From: Bacteroidales bacterium | Lineage (GTDB): Bacteria > Bacteroidota > Bacteroidia > Bacteroidales > Tenuifilaceae | Direction: 5' to 3' | NCBI GenBank assembly: GCA_020636845.1 | Contig: JACJXD010000001.1 | Coordinates: 372,001 to 436,000 of the forward strand | DNA length: 64,000 bases | Shown: positions 1 to 7,441 of the stretch, piece by piece | Layout: every line of letters starts with the position of its first letter | How positions within the stretch are numbered: position 1 is the stretch's first letter | Program-made: the position numbers and the translations under genes | The notes under the pieces: model-generated | What the model saw: the letters and a program-made list of their open reading frames with translations, nothing else | The model's database searches: none | Told to the model about the DNA's origin: nothing

Positions 1-818
1 CGTTCGAACCGGAATCATCGTTGGCCCTTGGATTTGGGTTTCGCTGCGGTTTTCTGGGATTGCTCCACATGGAAATAATTCAGGAGCGTCTTTTCAGGGA
101 ATTCGATATGGACGTAATAAACACCGTTCCTAACGTTTCGTATAAGGTTTACACTACCAAAGGCGAAATGGTCGAAGTTCATAACCCAAGCGGTTTGCCG
201 GAGCCAACCATGATTGACCATATTGAAGAACCTGTAATTACAGCACAAATAATTACCAAATCCGAGTATTTGGGTGCAATTATGAAACTCTGCATCGATA
301 AACGAGGAATTTTAAAGAATCAGGTTTTTATTGCCTCGGACAGAGTTGAAATTACTTTCAGAATGCCGCTTAGCGAAATTGTTTTCGACTTTTACGATAA
401 GTTAAAATCCATATCGAGGGGCTATGCCTCCTTCGACTACTTTATGGATGGCTATCAGCCTGCAAAACTTATCAAGTTGGATATTTTGCTAAATGGCGAA
501 ATGGTTGACGCGCTATCGTCGCTAATACATTTTGACCACGCTTACGACTTCGGACGAAAAATGTGCGAAAAGCTAAAAGAACTTATTCCTCGTCAGCAGT
601 TCGACATTGCCATTCAGGCTGCCATTGGTTCGAAAATTATTGCCCGCGAAACCGTAAAAGCTGTTCGTAAGGATGTTACGGCAAAATGTTATGGAGGAGA
701 TATTTCGCGTAAACGTAAACTGCTGGAAAAACAGAAGAAAGGTAAAAAGCGTATGCGCCAAATTGGTCAGGTTGAAGTACCTCAACAGGCATTTCTCGCT
801 GTACTTAAAATGGATTAG
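1..818 (+). CDS. lepA: Elongation factor 4 (LepA), 3' part, truncated by window edge
   Basis: LepA is a ribosome-associated translational GTPase of the EF-G superfamily that can back-translocate stalled ribosomes. Only the last 271 residues are present (first whole codon at base 3), so the G domain lies outside the window. Visible are the conserved [14 protein letters not shown] stretch of the EF-G domain III/V region near the start and the LepA-specific C-terminal domain, with [29 protein letters not shown] and a lysine-rich KKGKKRMRQ segment followed by [12 protein letters not shown]. These motifs separate LepA from EF-G and TypA. The reading frame runs in from the left without a start codon. 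The next gene begins 5 bases after the stop, suggesting co-transcription. Confidence 0.96.
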   Translation, partial: FEPESSLALGFGFRCGFLGLLHMEIIQERLFREFDMDVINTVPNVSYKVYTTKGEMVEVHNPSGLPEPTMIDHIEEPVITAQIITKSEYLGAIMKLCIDKRGILKNQVFIASDRVEITFRMPLSEIVFDFYDKLKSISRGYASFDYFMDGYQPAKLIKLDILLNGEMVDALSSLIHFDHAYDFGRKMCEKLKELIPRQQFDIAIQAAIGSKIIARETVKAVRKDVTAKCYGGDISRKRKLLEKQKKGKKRMRQIGQVEVPQQAFLAVLKMD

Positions 819-823
819 GAAAA

Positions 824-1594
824 ATGCTGCACAGAATAAAATCGAGTTGGTTGCGAAACCTTCGAATTGGTTACATTTCGGGGCAATCGGGAATAATGAA
901 CCGCTACCTGAACGAGGGTGAGAATTGGAACAGCCATCTTGAAAAGAGCAAGCAACTTATCACGGAATTTATCCTTTCGCGTAAGCCAAAAACGGTAAGG
1001 ATCTTGGGTAGCGGATGGTTACTTGACGTTCCCATAGACGCCATCTTAAAAACCGGCGCCAAGGTTATTTTAACCGATATTATTCATCCCCGACAAATAA
1101 AACACAAGTACGCGCATAACTCACAGGTCACTTTCGAAACTATTGACCTTAACGGCGGTCTTGTGTTCTTTATCGGAAACCGAAAGGTAAAGCAGATAAA
1201 CTACTTTGAACTGGCCAATTTCATTAACAACTCACCGTTAAATCAATTCAACGAGGATGTTGTTATATCGTTAAACCTTCTAAGTCAACTGGCGGAACTT
1301 CCCCTTAACTTTTTGGCTCGTAAGCAAAAACTCGACGACTGGCAAGTTGAAGAACTTACCGAAGAAATTCAAAATAGACACCTACAAAATCTTCCAACCG
1401 GTAAGACATTGCTAATTACCGATTTCGAGGAAGAATACTATCAGGATAAAAAGTTAAGTGCCGTAAAACCAACGGTATTTGTAAAACTCGAAGATTACAA
1501 GCAACTGGCAGAATGGGATTGGAATTTCGATACCCTCGAAACATACAAGGAAGATTATACCACCATTTTAAAAGTTAAAGCCGTTGAGATATAG
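824..1594 (+). CDS. Methyltransferase-like (Rossmann-fold) protein of unknown function
   Basis: A 256-residue cytosolic protein with no signal peptide or membrane segment. It has a Rossmann-like pattern: VRILGSGWLLDVP (about residues 57-69) resembles the glycine-rich SAM motif I, followed by AKVILTDI, where the aspartate would correspond to the acidic end of strand 2, and later DVVISLNLLSQL and TLLITDFEEEY. I recall similar proteins in Bacteroidota without an assigned reaction. SAM binding is inferred, and the substrate cannot be predicted. The ATG at 824 is preferred over a later one at 896 because the basic amphipathic N-terminus with IGYISGQSGI looks family-typical from memory. It lies 5 bases downstream of lepA and is convergent with ruvC. 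Confidence 0.75.
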   Translation: MLHRIKSSWLRNLRIGYISGQSGIMNRYLNEGENWNSHLEKSKQLITEFILSRKPKTVRILGSGWLLDVPIDAILKTGAKVILTDIIHPRQIKHKYAHNSQVTFETIDLNGGLVFFIGNRKVKQINYFELANFINNSPLNQFNEDVVISLNLLSQLAELPLNFLARKQKLDDWQVEELTEEIQNRHLQNLPTGKTLLITDFEEEYYQDKKLSAVKPTVFVKLEDYKQLAEWDWNFDTLETYKEDYTTILKVKAVEI

Positions 1595-1637
1595 CAAAAA
1601 TGAAACTTGTTTTATTTATTCGAATTTCAGTTTGCTA
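1592..1637. terminator. Interrupted inverted repeat between convergent genes
   Basis: TAGCAAA (1592-1598) pairs with TTTGCTA (1631-1637), and TGAAA (1601-1605) pairs with TTTCA (1625-1629), giving a 12-bp interrupted stem that spans the whole gap between the methyltransferase-like gene and ruvC. There is no strong T-tract, so a bidirectional terminator role is only plausible. Confidence 0.3.
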
Positions 1638-2201
1638 TCACTTAACTCTATCGGGATTATGCTTTACAAAATCGCTCCAACTGCTATGCTTTGTTCCCCC
1701 AGTTAACACGTTAGAACTTTCGTAAAAGTGGCAAACTGCCGCCGCAAGCCCGTCAGTAGCATCGAGATATTTTTGGTCGAAATCGGTTTCACCCAAAATC
1801 TTTTTAAGCATTAACGCCACCTGCTCCTTCGATGCGGCACCGTTACCGGTAATGGACATTTTTATTTTTCGCGGAGCATACTCGTGAATGGGAACCGACC
1901 GCGACAGCACCGCCGCCATTGCCACTCCCTGAGCTCTTCCCAATTTCAGCATACTTTGCACGTTCTTACCGAAAAAAGGAGCTTCAATGGCTACTTCGTC
2001 GGGCAAATACTCATCGACCAAGTGTTGAACCCGCTCGTAAATGGATTTCAACTTCAAGTAATGATCCTTATACTTTTTCAATTCTATTACACCCAGAACC
2101 AATAACTTCATGCTATTCTTTCCCGATGCCTTTATAATTCCATAGCCTAAAATATTGGTTCCGGGATCTATACCAAGTATTACTCTTTCGGATTGGGACA
2201 T
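1638..2201 (-). CDS. ruvC: Crossover junction endodeoxyribonuclease RuvC
   Basis: RuvC resolves Holliday junctions made by RuvAB during homologous recombination, cutting symmetrically with two metal ions. The 187-residue protein carries the RNase H-like fold signatures: ILGIDPGTNILGYG near the N-terminus (first catalytic Asp), VAIEAPFFG (Glu), YAPRKIKMSITGNGAASKEQV, and YLDATDGLAAAVCHF near the C-terminus (final acidic residues). The length is slightly above the usual 160-180. It is transcribed alone, convergent to the preceding gene, with its stop 43 bases from that gene's end. The ATG start is preceded by an AT-rich leader. No ruvA or ruvB is present in the window. Confidence 0.96.
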   Translation of the reverse strand: MSQSERVILGIDPGTNILGYGIIKASGKNSMKLLVLGVIELKKYKDHYLKLKSIYERVQHLVDEYLPDEVAIEAPFFGKNVQSMLKLGRAQGVAMAAVLSRSVPIHEYAPRKIKMSITGNGAASKEQVALMLKKILGETDFDQKYLDATDGLAAAVCHFYESSNVLTGGTKHSSWSDFVKHNPDRVK

Positions 2202-2251
2202 TATGCTTATTTAATAAAATATAGCCTATTTTGTTAAATTCATCGACAACG

Positions 2252-3499
2252 CTACCATGCTCCAATTTCGGCATACAACCCCTTACGTTCGGGAACCAAA
2301 ACAGGTGAATACCCTTTTACATTCGGTGATTTTACGGATACTCCAAGATATGCTAATGCAGCATTCAAACTTGCCTCAGTAGGATCGCCAAACATCGTTG
2401 TGATATCGTCGCTGGCCTGAATGTCAACAGGAATGCCATCAAAGTAATCGCCTTCGTTATTGGCATTACGGATTGTAAAGGTAACCGGTAACAAAACCCA
2501 ATCGTCAATATAAAAGGCATTCATTCCTACAGGCTTCCCATGTGTAGTACTGCCAACCAAGGTTACCCCAATAAACGGTTTTAATCCGTTTATTACCAAT
2601 TCGCTTGCCGAAGCGGTGCTTGAGGTGGTTATAAAAACAACCCTGTTTAACGTTAGGGAAAGATGTTCTGAGGAAAAAAGCATACTTGAATTTTCGTTCT
2701 GATGCTTATCGTTATAGTAAAATGTTCCAAAAATTTTTCCATAAGCAACATTTCCACCTAAATAATTGGCCAACTGCCATGCAACCAAAACCGTTCCGCC
2801 CCCATTATATCGTAAATCGACAATTAAATCGGTAACTCGTTGATTTTTAAACTTTGTAAAGACGTTATCCAGTTCATCGGCCGTGTTATTTATAAAACTT
2901 TCGAGTACCAAATAGCCAATTCGGCTTGTTCCATAGGTATAAACCGTATCGAGCAACACGGTATTCATATCTATTTCCCCCTTGGAGAAAGTGTATGTAT
3001 ATTCGACCCCTTCGGGCGATTTTACCTTAAACGTTTTGGTAATACCTGCATCGTTAGCACCTATTAAACTAGAATAATTGCTCGTTGTAGGCGTTTGTCC
3101 ATCGATGGTAAGAATTTGCCATCCGCGCCTTATGCCTACCTGATAAAGTGGCGAATTTTTGTAAACAAAAAGTATATACAAATTTCCTTGTGCATCCCAA
3201 CCCGAGCCAAAGCCAAAACCGACGTAAGCACCTCCGTTGTAATATGCTTCAAATTCTTCGCGGGTAGTAACATAACTCCACTCTCTGTCGGGAGGATTCA
3301 CTCTAAGAGCATCCATCAAACCGGATGGATTGCTATAATCATTGAGTTCTACACTTGGCAGCTGATCGTACCAAAAATACCAATCCTGCATTTTTTGATA
3401 AATTGCCTTATTTACATTTACATCGTTATCGTCCTTTTCACAGGATACCATCACTGCAAGAACCGACAAAAAAAGTAAATACCTCAAAATCCTCTTCAT
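2252..3499 (-). CDS. S41 family C-terminal processing peptidase, lipoprotein
   Basis: A predicted envelope-anchored serine protease of the S41 (CtpA/tail-specific) family, 415 residues. The chosen ATG at 3499 gives a clean lipoprotein signal peptide ending VMVSC (Cys20); an upstream in-frame start would add 24 residues without signal character. In order: an S41 N-terminal helical domain (WYFWYDQLP), a PDZ-like domain (about residues 95-190, with GWQILTIDGQ), and the catalytic core with DLIVDLRYNGGG, the Ser in TASASELVINGL (near residue 315) and the Lys in THGKPVG. Both residues of the Ser/Lys dyad are therefore present. The exporter gene upstream ends 22 bases before this start, so the two are probably co-transcribed. 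The natural substrate is unknown. Confidence 0.88.
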   Translation of the reverse strand: MKRILRYLLFLSVLAVMVSCEKDDNDVNVNKAIYQKMQDWYFWYDQLPSVELNDYSNPSGLMDALRVNPPDREWSYVTTREEFEAYYNGGAYVGFGFGSGWDAQGNLYILFVYKNSPLYQVGIRRGWQILTIDGQTPTTSNYSSLIGANDAGITKTFKVKSPEGVEYTYTFSKGEIDMNTVLLDTVYTYGTSRIGYLVLESFINNTADELDNVFTKFKNQRVTDLIVDLRYNGGGTVLVAWQLANYLGGNVAYGKIFGTFYYNDKHQNENSSMLFSSEHLSLTLNRVVFITTSSTASASELVINGLKPFIGVTLVGSTTHGKPVGMNAFYIDDWVLLPVTFTIRNANNEGDYFDGIPVDIQASDDITTMFGDPTEASLNAALAYLGVSVKSPNVKGYSPVLVPERKGLYAEIGAW

Positions 3500-3521
3500 T
3501 GCTAATGAAATTATTATCGAT

Positions 3522-4412
3522 TTAACGACTATCTTTTCCAACTCTTTGCTGAAACAAAATTGCTCCAACAATTAATATCAATCCAAATAGCGTGGTTAAA
3601 TATATTTTCTCGTGAAGCACTAAACTAATAAAAACCAGCGCAATAAACGGAACAAGGTACGAAAAGTTTCCTATTCGAGCCGTATTGGTAGCCAAGTTTA
3701 ACGCCTTTAACCAAAGTACAAACGTAATACCCATTTCAAAAGTACCAATATATAATGCTGAAGCAGCACCTTGCCAACCTATGCAGAAACTCCGTCCCGA
3801 AGCAATTAGCACCACAACGCCATATACCGCCGCAAAGCAAAAACTTAAAAACAGCTTCATCGTTTCATCCTTAATTGCGCTTTTCATATTTAGTATCCAA
3901 AACGAGGCCCAAATCACAGAACTGGCAAGAGCCAATACAACGCCAATGGGATTACTCGTATCGAATATTTTTATACTTTCCTGCGATGAAATCAATACCA
4001 CCCCACAAAAACTTACAAACAGCGCAAGTAAGTCGTACCAGTGCAACCTTTGCTTTAAAAACACAGCCGACATAAGCACCAACACTATAGGCCAAATATA
4101 ATTAAGCGGTTGCGCAACCTGTGCCGGAAGTAAACTGTATGCCTTAAAAAGAACCAAATAGTACAAAAACGGATTTAACAATCCAAATAGCATAGCCTGA
4201 AATAGCCCTATTCTATTTACCCGACTAACTCCGACAATGTTCTTTCTTAGAATCAACACAAATAATAAAATCAAGGCTGCAAATAACGATGACCAGAATA
4301 AAAGTTGTATAAAATCCATATACCTCAACCCTATTTTAAATGCAGTTGCAGAAGTTCCCCAAAAAAGGACTACGAATGATGCAAATAGGTATGGCTTTGA
4401 GCTATTTTTCAC
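3522..4412 (-). CDS. EamA/DMT-family transporter (RhaT-like)
   Basis: A 296-residue inner-membrane protein with about ten hydrophobic segments arranged as two EamA repeats, the hallmark of drug/metabolite exporters. N-terminal FWGTSATAFKIGLRY and the glycine/proline-rich LLPAQVAQPLNYIWPIVLVLMS are typical EamA helices, and the second repeat contains ALYIGTFEMGITFVLWLKAL. Substrates of this family cannot be read from sequence; amino acids or small metabolites are common. The start is GTG at 4412, as no ATG in this frame gives a full first helix. A TATCTTTC element (one mismatch to TAnnTTTG) lies upstream. It is the first gene of a likely two-gene unit with the S41 peptidase. A second DMT exporter lies at 51011-51940. 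Confidence 0.87.
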   Translation of the reverse strand: MKNSSKPYLFASFVVLFWGTSATAFKIGLRYMDFIQLLFWSSLFAALILLFVLILRKNIVGVSRVNRIGLFQAMLFGLLNPFLYYLVLFKAYSLLPAQVAQPLNYIWPIVLVLMSAVFLKQRLHWYDLLALFVSFCGVVLISSQESIKIFDTSNPIGVVLALASSVIWASFWILNMKSAIKDETMKLFLSFCFAAVYGVVVLIASGRSFCIGWQGAASALYIGTFEMGITFVLWLKALNLATNTARIGNFSYLVPFIALVFISLVLHEKIYLTTLFGLILIVGAILFQQRVGKDSR

Positions 4413-4596
4413 TTTGATAACAAATGTGTCGAAAGATAATTACATTTTAAATTCCGTATTAAGCAGAAAAAATTTTTTTACCAAGCAGCAACGATTAACC
4501 TATAATCGTCATTTAATTGTCTGATTAAATTTTCAGGCTTCATTGGGTTTGTATTACTAAAATCAACATAAAATTCGCTAACTAAAATTTACACTC

Positions 4597-5106
4597 ATGA
4601 AAAAGTTTATACTAATGCTGGCTCTTGTGTCTATCGGGCTGTATGGTTTTTCGCAAGATGTTACAGACAAATTAGCCGATTCGTATTCGGGAAAAAAGGG
4701 ATATACCATTGTTAAAATTGGACCCGAAGTGTTTAACCTGGCAGCACAGTTCAGCGATGACGACCCGAGCGATCAGGGACTCACCGAAAAATTTAAGGGC
4801 CTTGTTATTATTGTAAAAAACGAACCCGGTAACCAGTTTGCAAAAGAAGTTACGGATTTTGTTAATAATCACGGATACAAAAAAATTATGCAAGTGGAAG
4901 AGGACGACGGAGAAATAGTAAACTTCCTAGCCAAAATAAACGATAAAATTTACTCCGACTTAATAATCCACGCACAAGGCAACGACGAAGAGGTACTCAT
5001 GTCGATAAGGGGAGATTTCTCCAAATCCGATATAATTAAAATGGGACACTCCGACGATAACAGCCGACTAAGCATTCTACGAGAACTGGAAAACGGCGAT
5101 TGGTAA
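4597..5106 (+). CDS. DUF4252 domain-containing exported protein
   Basis: A 169-residue protein with an N-terminal signal peptide (hydrophobic residues 4-18, predicted cleavage after GFSQ). The rest resembles DUF4252, a Bacteroidota family of periplasmic or envelope proteins of unknown role: FKGLVIIVKNE, a central EEDDGEIVNFLAKINDKIYSDL segment, and LLIH-type strands with VLMSIRGDFSKSDI near the end. No lipobox cysteine is present, so it is probably soluble. It stands alone, divergent from the exporter upstream and convergent to the SufT-like gene. The domain assignment is by recall of the family pattern and the function is unknown. Confidence 0.8.
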   Translation: MKKFILMLALVSIGLYGFSQDVTDKLADSYSGKKGYTIVKIGPEVFNLAAQFSDDDPSDQGLTEKFKGLVIIVKNEPGNQFAKEVTDFVNNHGYKKIMQVEEDDGEIVNFLAKINDKIYSDLIIHAQGNDEEVLMSIRGDFSKSDIIKMGHSDDNSRLSILRELENGDW

Positions 5107-5116
5107 TACTCCCATT

Positions 5117-5193
5117 CAGGCTACCCTAAGATGTCCTACAAGCTGCATGTAATGCAACCAACCCAACCAAAAAGGATGGGGTAGCCTGTTTTT
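5117..5193 (+). terminator. Long-loop inverted repeat followed by T-tract
   Basis: CAGGCTACCC (5117-5126) is perfectly complementary to GGGTAGCCTG (5179-5188) and is followed by five Ts. The 52-base loop contains its own small hairpin (TGCAT-GTA-ATGCA). It begins 11 bases after the DUF4252 stop and ends at the last codon of the convergent SufT-like gene. A terminator is the simplest reading, but the long loop is unusual. Confidence 0.4.
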
Positions 5194-5194
5194 C

Positions 5195-5509
5195 CTATAG
5201 AAATCCTAATTCGAGCATAGCCTCTTCACTCATTCTACTTTTATCCCAAGGCGGATCGAACGTAAGGTTAACGTTTGCCTTTGCAACACCATCTATTCCC
5301 GAAACCTTTTCGGAAACCTCATCGACCAACTGATCGGCCAACGGGCAATTAGGCGCAGTTAAGGTCATAGTAACTGTTACCTCGCTCTTATCATTTATAT
5401 CAACCTCGTAAATTAATCCCAAATCGTAAATATTTACCGGAATTTCAGGGTCGAAAATCGATTTAAGCGTTTTTACAATATCGGTTTGAATCTCTAGTTC
5501 GTCTCTCAT
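5195..5509 (-). CDS. DUF59/MIP18-family iron-sulfur assembly protein (SufT-like)
   Basis: A 104-residue single-domain member of the MIP18 (DUF59) family, which assists Fe-S cluster assembly or delivery. Visible signatures are FDPEIPVNIYDLGLIYEVDI and TLTAPNCPLADQLVDEV, which holds the conserved cysteine, then a final FDPPWDKSRMSEEA motif common in SUF-associated members. The ATG at 5509 starts the conserved MRDELEIQTDIVKTL; an upstream ATG would add nine unconserved residues. It lies 46 bases after sufE on the same strand, consistent with a small Fe-S operon. The rest of the SUF machinery (sufBCDS) is not in the window. Confidence 0.9.
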   Translation of the reverse strand: MRDELEIQTDIVKTLKSIFDPEIPVNIYDLGLIYEVDINDKSEVTVTMTLTAPNCPLADQLVDEVSEKVSGIDGVAKANVNLTFDPPWDKSRMSEEAMLELGFL

Positions 5510-5555
5510 TTTCTGTAATGTTTTGTATAAAAACAATCGTTATAAGGTAATTGTT

Positions 5556-5981
5556 TTACATGCCGGCTTTAGCCTTAAATGCCAAGGCATACATACGCAT
5601 TTGCTTAATCATGGCCACCAACCCGTTACTTCTTGTTGGCGAAAGATTTTCCCTTAATCCAATTTTTTCGATGAAGTACAAATCGGTATCGAGTATTTCC
5701 TCCGGAGTATGACCCGAGAGTACGCTGATTAGCAACGACACAATTCCTTTGGTAATAATTGCATCGGAATCGGCTGAAAAGAAAATTTTTCCATCACGCA
5801 ATTCGGCATCCAGCCAAACTTTACTCTGGCATCCATTAATAAGATACTTATCGGTTCGCTTTTTAGAATCAATCGGGGGCAACTCCTTTCCCATTTCTAT
5901 AAGTTGTTGGTATTTGTCCATCCAATCCTCAAAAACGCTAAAATCCTCAATTATACTATCTTGTTTCTCCTTAATAGTCAT
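5556..5981 (-). CDS. sufE: SufE family cysteine desulfuration protein
   Basis: SufE accepts sulfur from the cysteine desulfurase SufS as a persulfide and hands it to the SufBCD scaffold. The 141-residue protein shows the family features: an N-terminal helix with FEDWMDKYQQLIEMGKELP, the active-site cysteine in LINGCQSKVWL (about residue 51), and the SVLSGHTPEEIL and IGLRENLSPTRSNGL motifs. Length is standard. It is upstream of the SufT-like gene and likely shares its transcript. A perfect -7 element (TAAATTTG on the minus strand, 5997-6004) ends 15 bases before the ATG. Confidence 0.95.
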   Translation of the reverse strand: MTIKEKQDSIIEDFSVFEDWMDKYQQLIEMGKELPPIDSKKRTDKYLINGCQSKVWLDAELRDGKIFFSADSDAIITKGIVSLLISVLSGHTPEEILDTDLYFIEKIGLRENLSPTRSNGLVAMIKQMRMYALAFKAKAGM

Positions 5982-5996
5982 AACCTATTTTTCTTG

Positions 5997-6004
5997 CAAA
6001 TTTA
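5997..6004 (-). promoter_or_regulatory. Predicted -7 promoter element for sufE
   Basis: On the minus strand this reads TAAATTTG, an exact match to the Bacteroidota TAnnTTTG consensus, 15 bases before the sufE ATG. No matching TTTG -33 element is present at the expected distance. Confidence 0.5.
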
Positions 6005-6183
6005 TAAATATAACCTCAATATAAGAACGTGAAACGTGAGATGTTAAATGTAAAAATGATAAAAGATAGGAGTTAAAAAAGTTAGAAGAAGTTAATATCC
6101 AGAATACAGAAGTCAACTCTCAGAAATAAAACTTTAGACAGGGAAACCAGAACATCTGTAAAGTTCTAATCACCAAACAGTAT
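6005..6183. other. Intergenic region without recognised gene
   Basis: The 269-base gap between sufE and the EEP gene is AT-rich with repeated AGAAGTTA-like tracts. Beyond the sufE -7 element and the terminator at its right end I see no gene or RNA. Confidence 0.5.
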
Positions 6184-6211
6184 ATAATAAAAAAAGGTCG
6201 CTAATGCGACC
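6184..6211 (-). terminator. Rho-independent terminator of the EEP gene
   Basis: Read on the minus strand, GGTCGC-ATTA-GCGACC is followed by seven Ts and further AT sequence. It begins 40 bases after the stop of the endonuclease/exonuclease/phosphatase gene, on the correct strand for it. Confidence 0.8.
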
Positions 6212-6250
6212 CCCAATTAGTGTAACCCCTAGTAATATAAAATAATATTT

Positions 6251-7297
6251 CTACTTCTTTTCCTTTACCAAAAACAAATATACGGGAAAGTGATCCGAAT
6301 ATCCGCCTGTAAAGGTGCTGCCAACGTACGTCCTAAATGGATATCCCGCAAACTGCCCGCTACTTTGCTGTAAGAAAGGCTTATTAAACACCTTTGCTTT
6401 AAACAATACCCACGAAGACCTATCCTTGCTTAACAATGGCTGCGTAAGAATTAAGTTGTCGAATAAATTCCAAGAATCCTTATATGCAAGCGTCCCAATC
6501 CCCTGACGATACAACTCTGCCATTGCATCGTACAAATCGTTTTTCTTTAGATTATCTCTTTGTCCTTTAGCACCGAGGAAACTAACAACGCTTTTACTAT
6601 CGGGATCATCATTTAAGTCACCCATCAAAATAACCTTAGCATTTGGATCTACTCCTCTTATGGAATCGATTAAAGAACGTGCAAGCAATGCAGCAGCCTT
6701 TCTGTAAGGCAAACTCCGTTTTTCTCCACCCCTACGCGAAGGCCAATGGTTCACAATAATATTTATAGGCTCTCCATCGAGCAATCCGCTTACAACCAAC
6801 TGATCACGAGTACGGAAGTCAGGATTATCGGGAATTACTAAATGAACCGATCTTTCGGAGGTTACCTTAAAAAATTCTGGACGATAGAGCAACGCAACAT
6901 CAATACCCCTATGGTCAGGCGAATCAAAATGAACAATTTTATACCCAGATGGCTTTAACTTGGGCATATTCACCAAGTCTTCCAAAACAGAACGATTTTC
7001 TACCTCCGAAACGCCTAAAATAGCCGGACCTCCGGGAAATAATTCATCGCCTATCTGAGATATTACCTCAGCCATGTGATTCAACTTATGGTAGTATCTT
7101 TGCGAAGTCCAATGGTTCACCCCCTCAGGCGTAAACTCAGTATCGTTTGGACCCGGTATGGTATCAAACAAATTCTCTAAATTGTAAAAACCAATACAAG
7201 TAACATTGTATGCCTTCTTCTCCTGTGCTTTAACCCCGTTTACTAAAAACGAAAAAAACAACACAAATAAAAAACTTCTTAGAAATATCCTTCGCAT
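6251..7297 (-). CDS. Secreted endonuclease/exonuclease/phosphatase (EEP) family protein
   Basis: A 348-residue exported phosphodiester/phosphomonoester hydrolase of the EEP fold (DNase I, sphingomyelinase and inositol phosphatase relatives). A signal peptide spans residues 1-24 (FLVNGVKAQ). The catalytic set is intact: GFYNLENLFDT, the metal-binding Glu in LGVSEVENR, VALLYRP, the NHWPSRRGG segment typical of secreted nuclease-like members, the Asp/Asn in ILMGDLNDDPDS, and the terminal SDH in GGYSDHFPVYLF. DNA, RNA or phospholipid are all possible substrates; the NHWPSR motif makes a nuclease-type role likely. It is transcribed divergently from the TonB receptor gene across a 144-base gap and has its own terminator. 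Confidence 0.9.
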   Translation of the reverse strand: MRRIFLRSFLFVLFFSFLVNGVKAQEKKAYNVTCIGFYNLENLFDTIPGPNDTEFTPEGVNHWTSQRYYHKLNHMAEVISQIGDELFPGGPAILGVSEVENRSVLEDLVNMPKLKPSGYKIVHFDSPDHRGIDVALLYRPEFFKVTSERSVHLVIPDNPDFRTRDQLVVSGLLDGEPINIIVNHWPSRRGGEKRSLPYRKAAALLARSLIDSIRGVDPNAKVILMGDLNDDPDSKSVVSFLGAKGQRDNLKKNDLYDAMAELYRQGIGTLAYKDSWNLFDNLILTQPLLSKDRSSWVLFKAKVFNKPFLQQSSGQFAGYPFRTYVGSTFTGGYSDHFPVYLFLVKEKK

Positions 7298-7441
7298 CTT
7301 GACTATTTTTTAGAACAAATACTAAAACGCTATTTATGTTTATAATTTTTTTTTCTTTTGAATGGCAATATTACAAAAAAAGTTATTCTTTTGCATTTAA
7401 TTCCAAAAAAATAACACTTAAAACAATAAATAGTTTACTAG

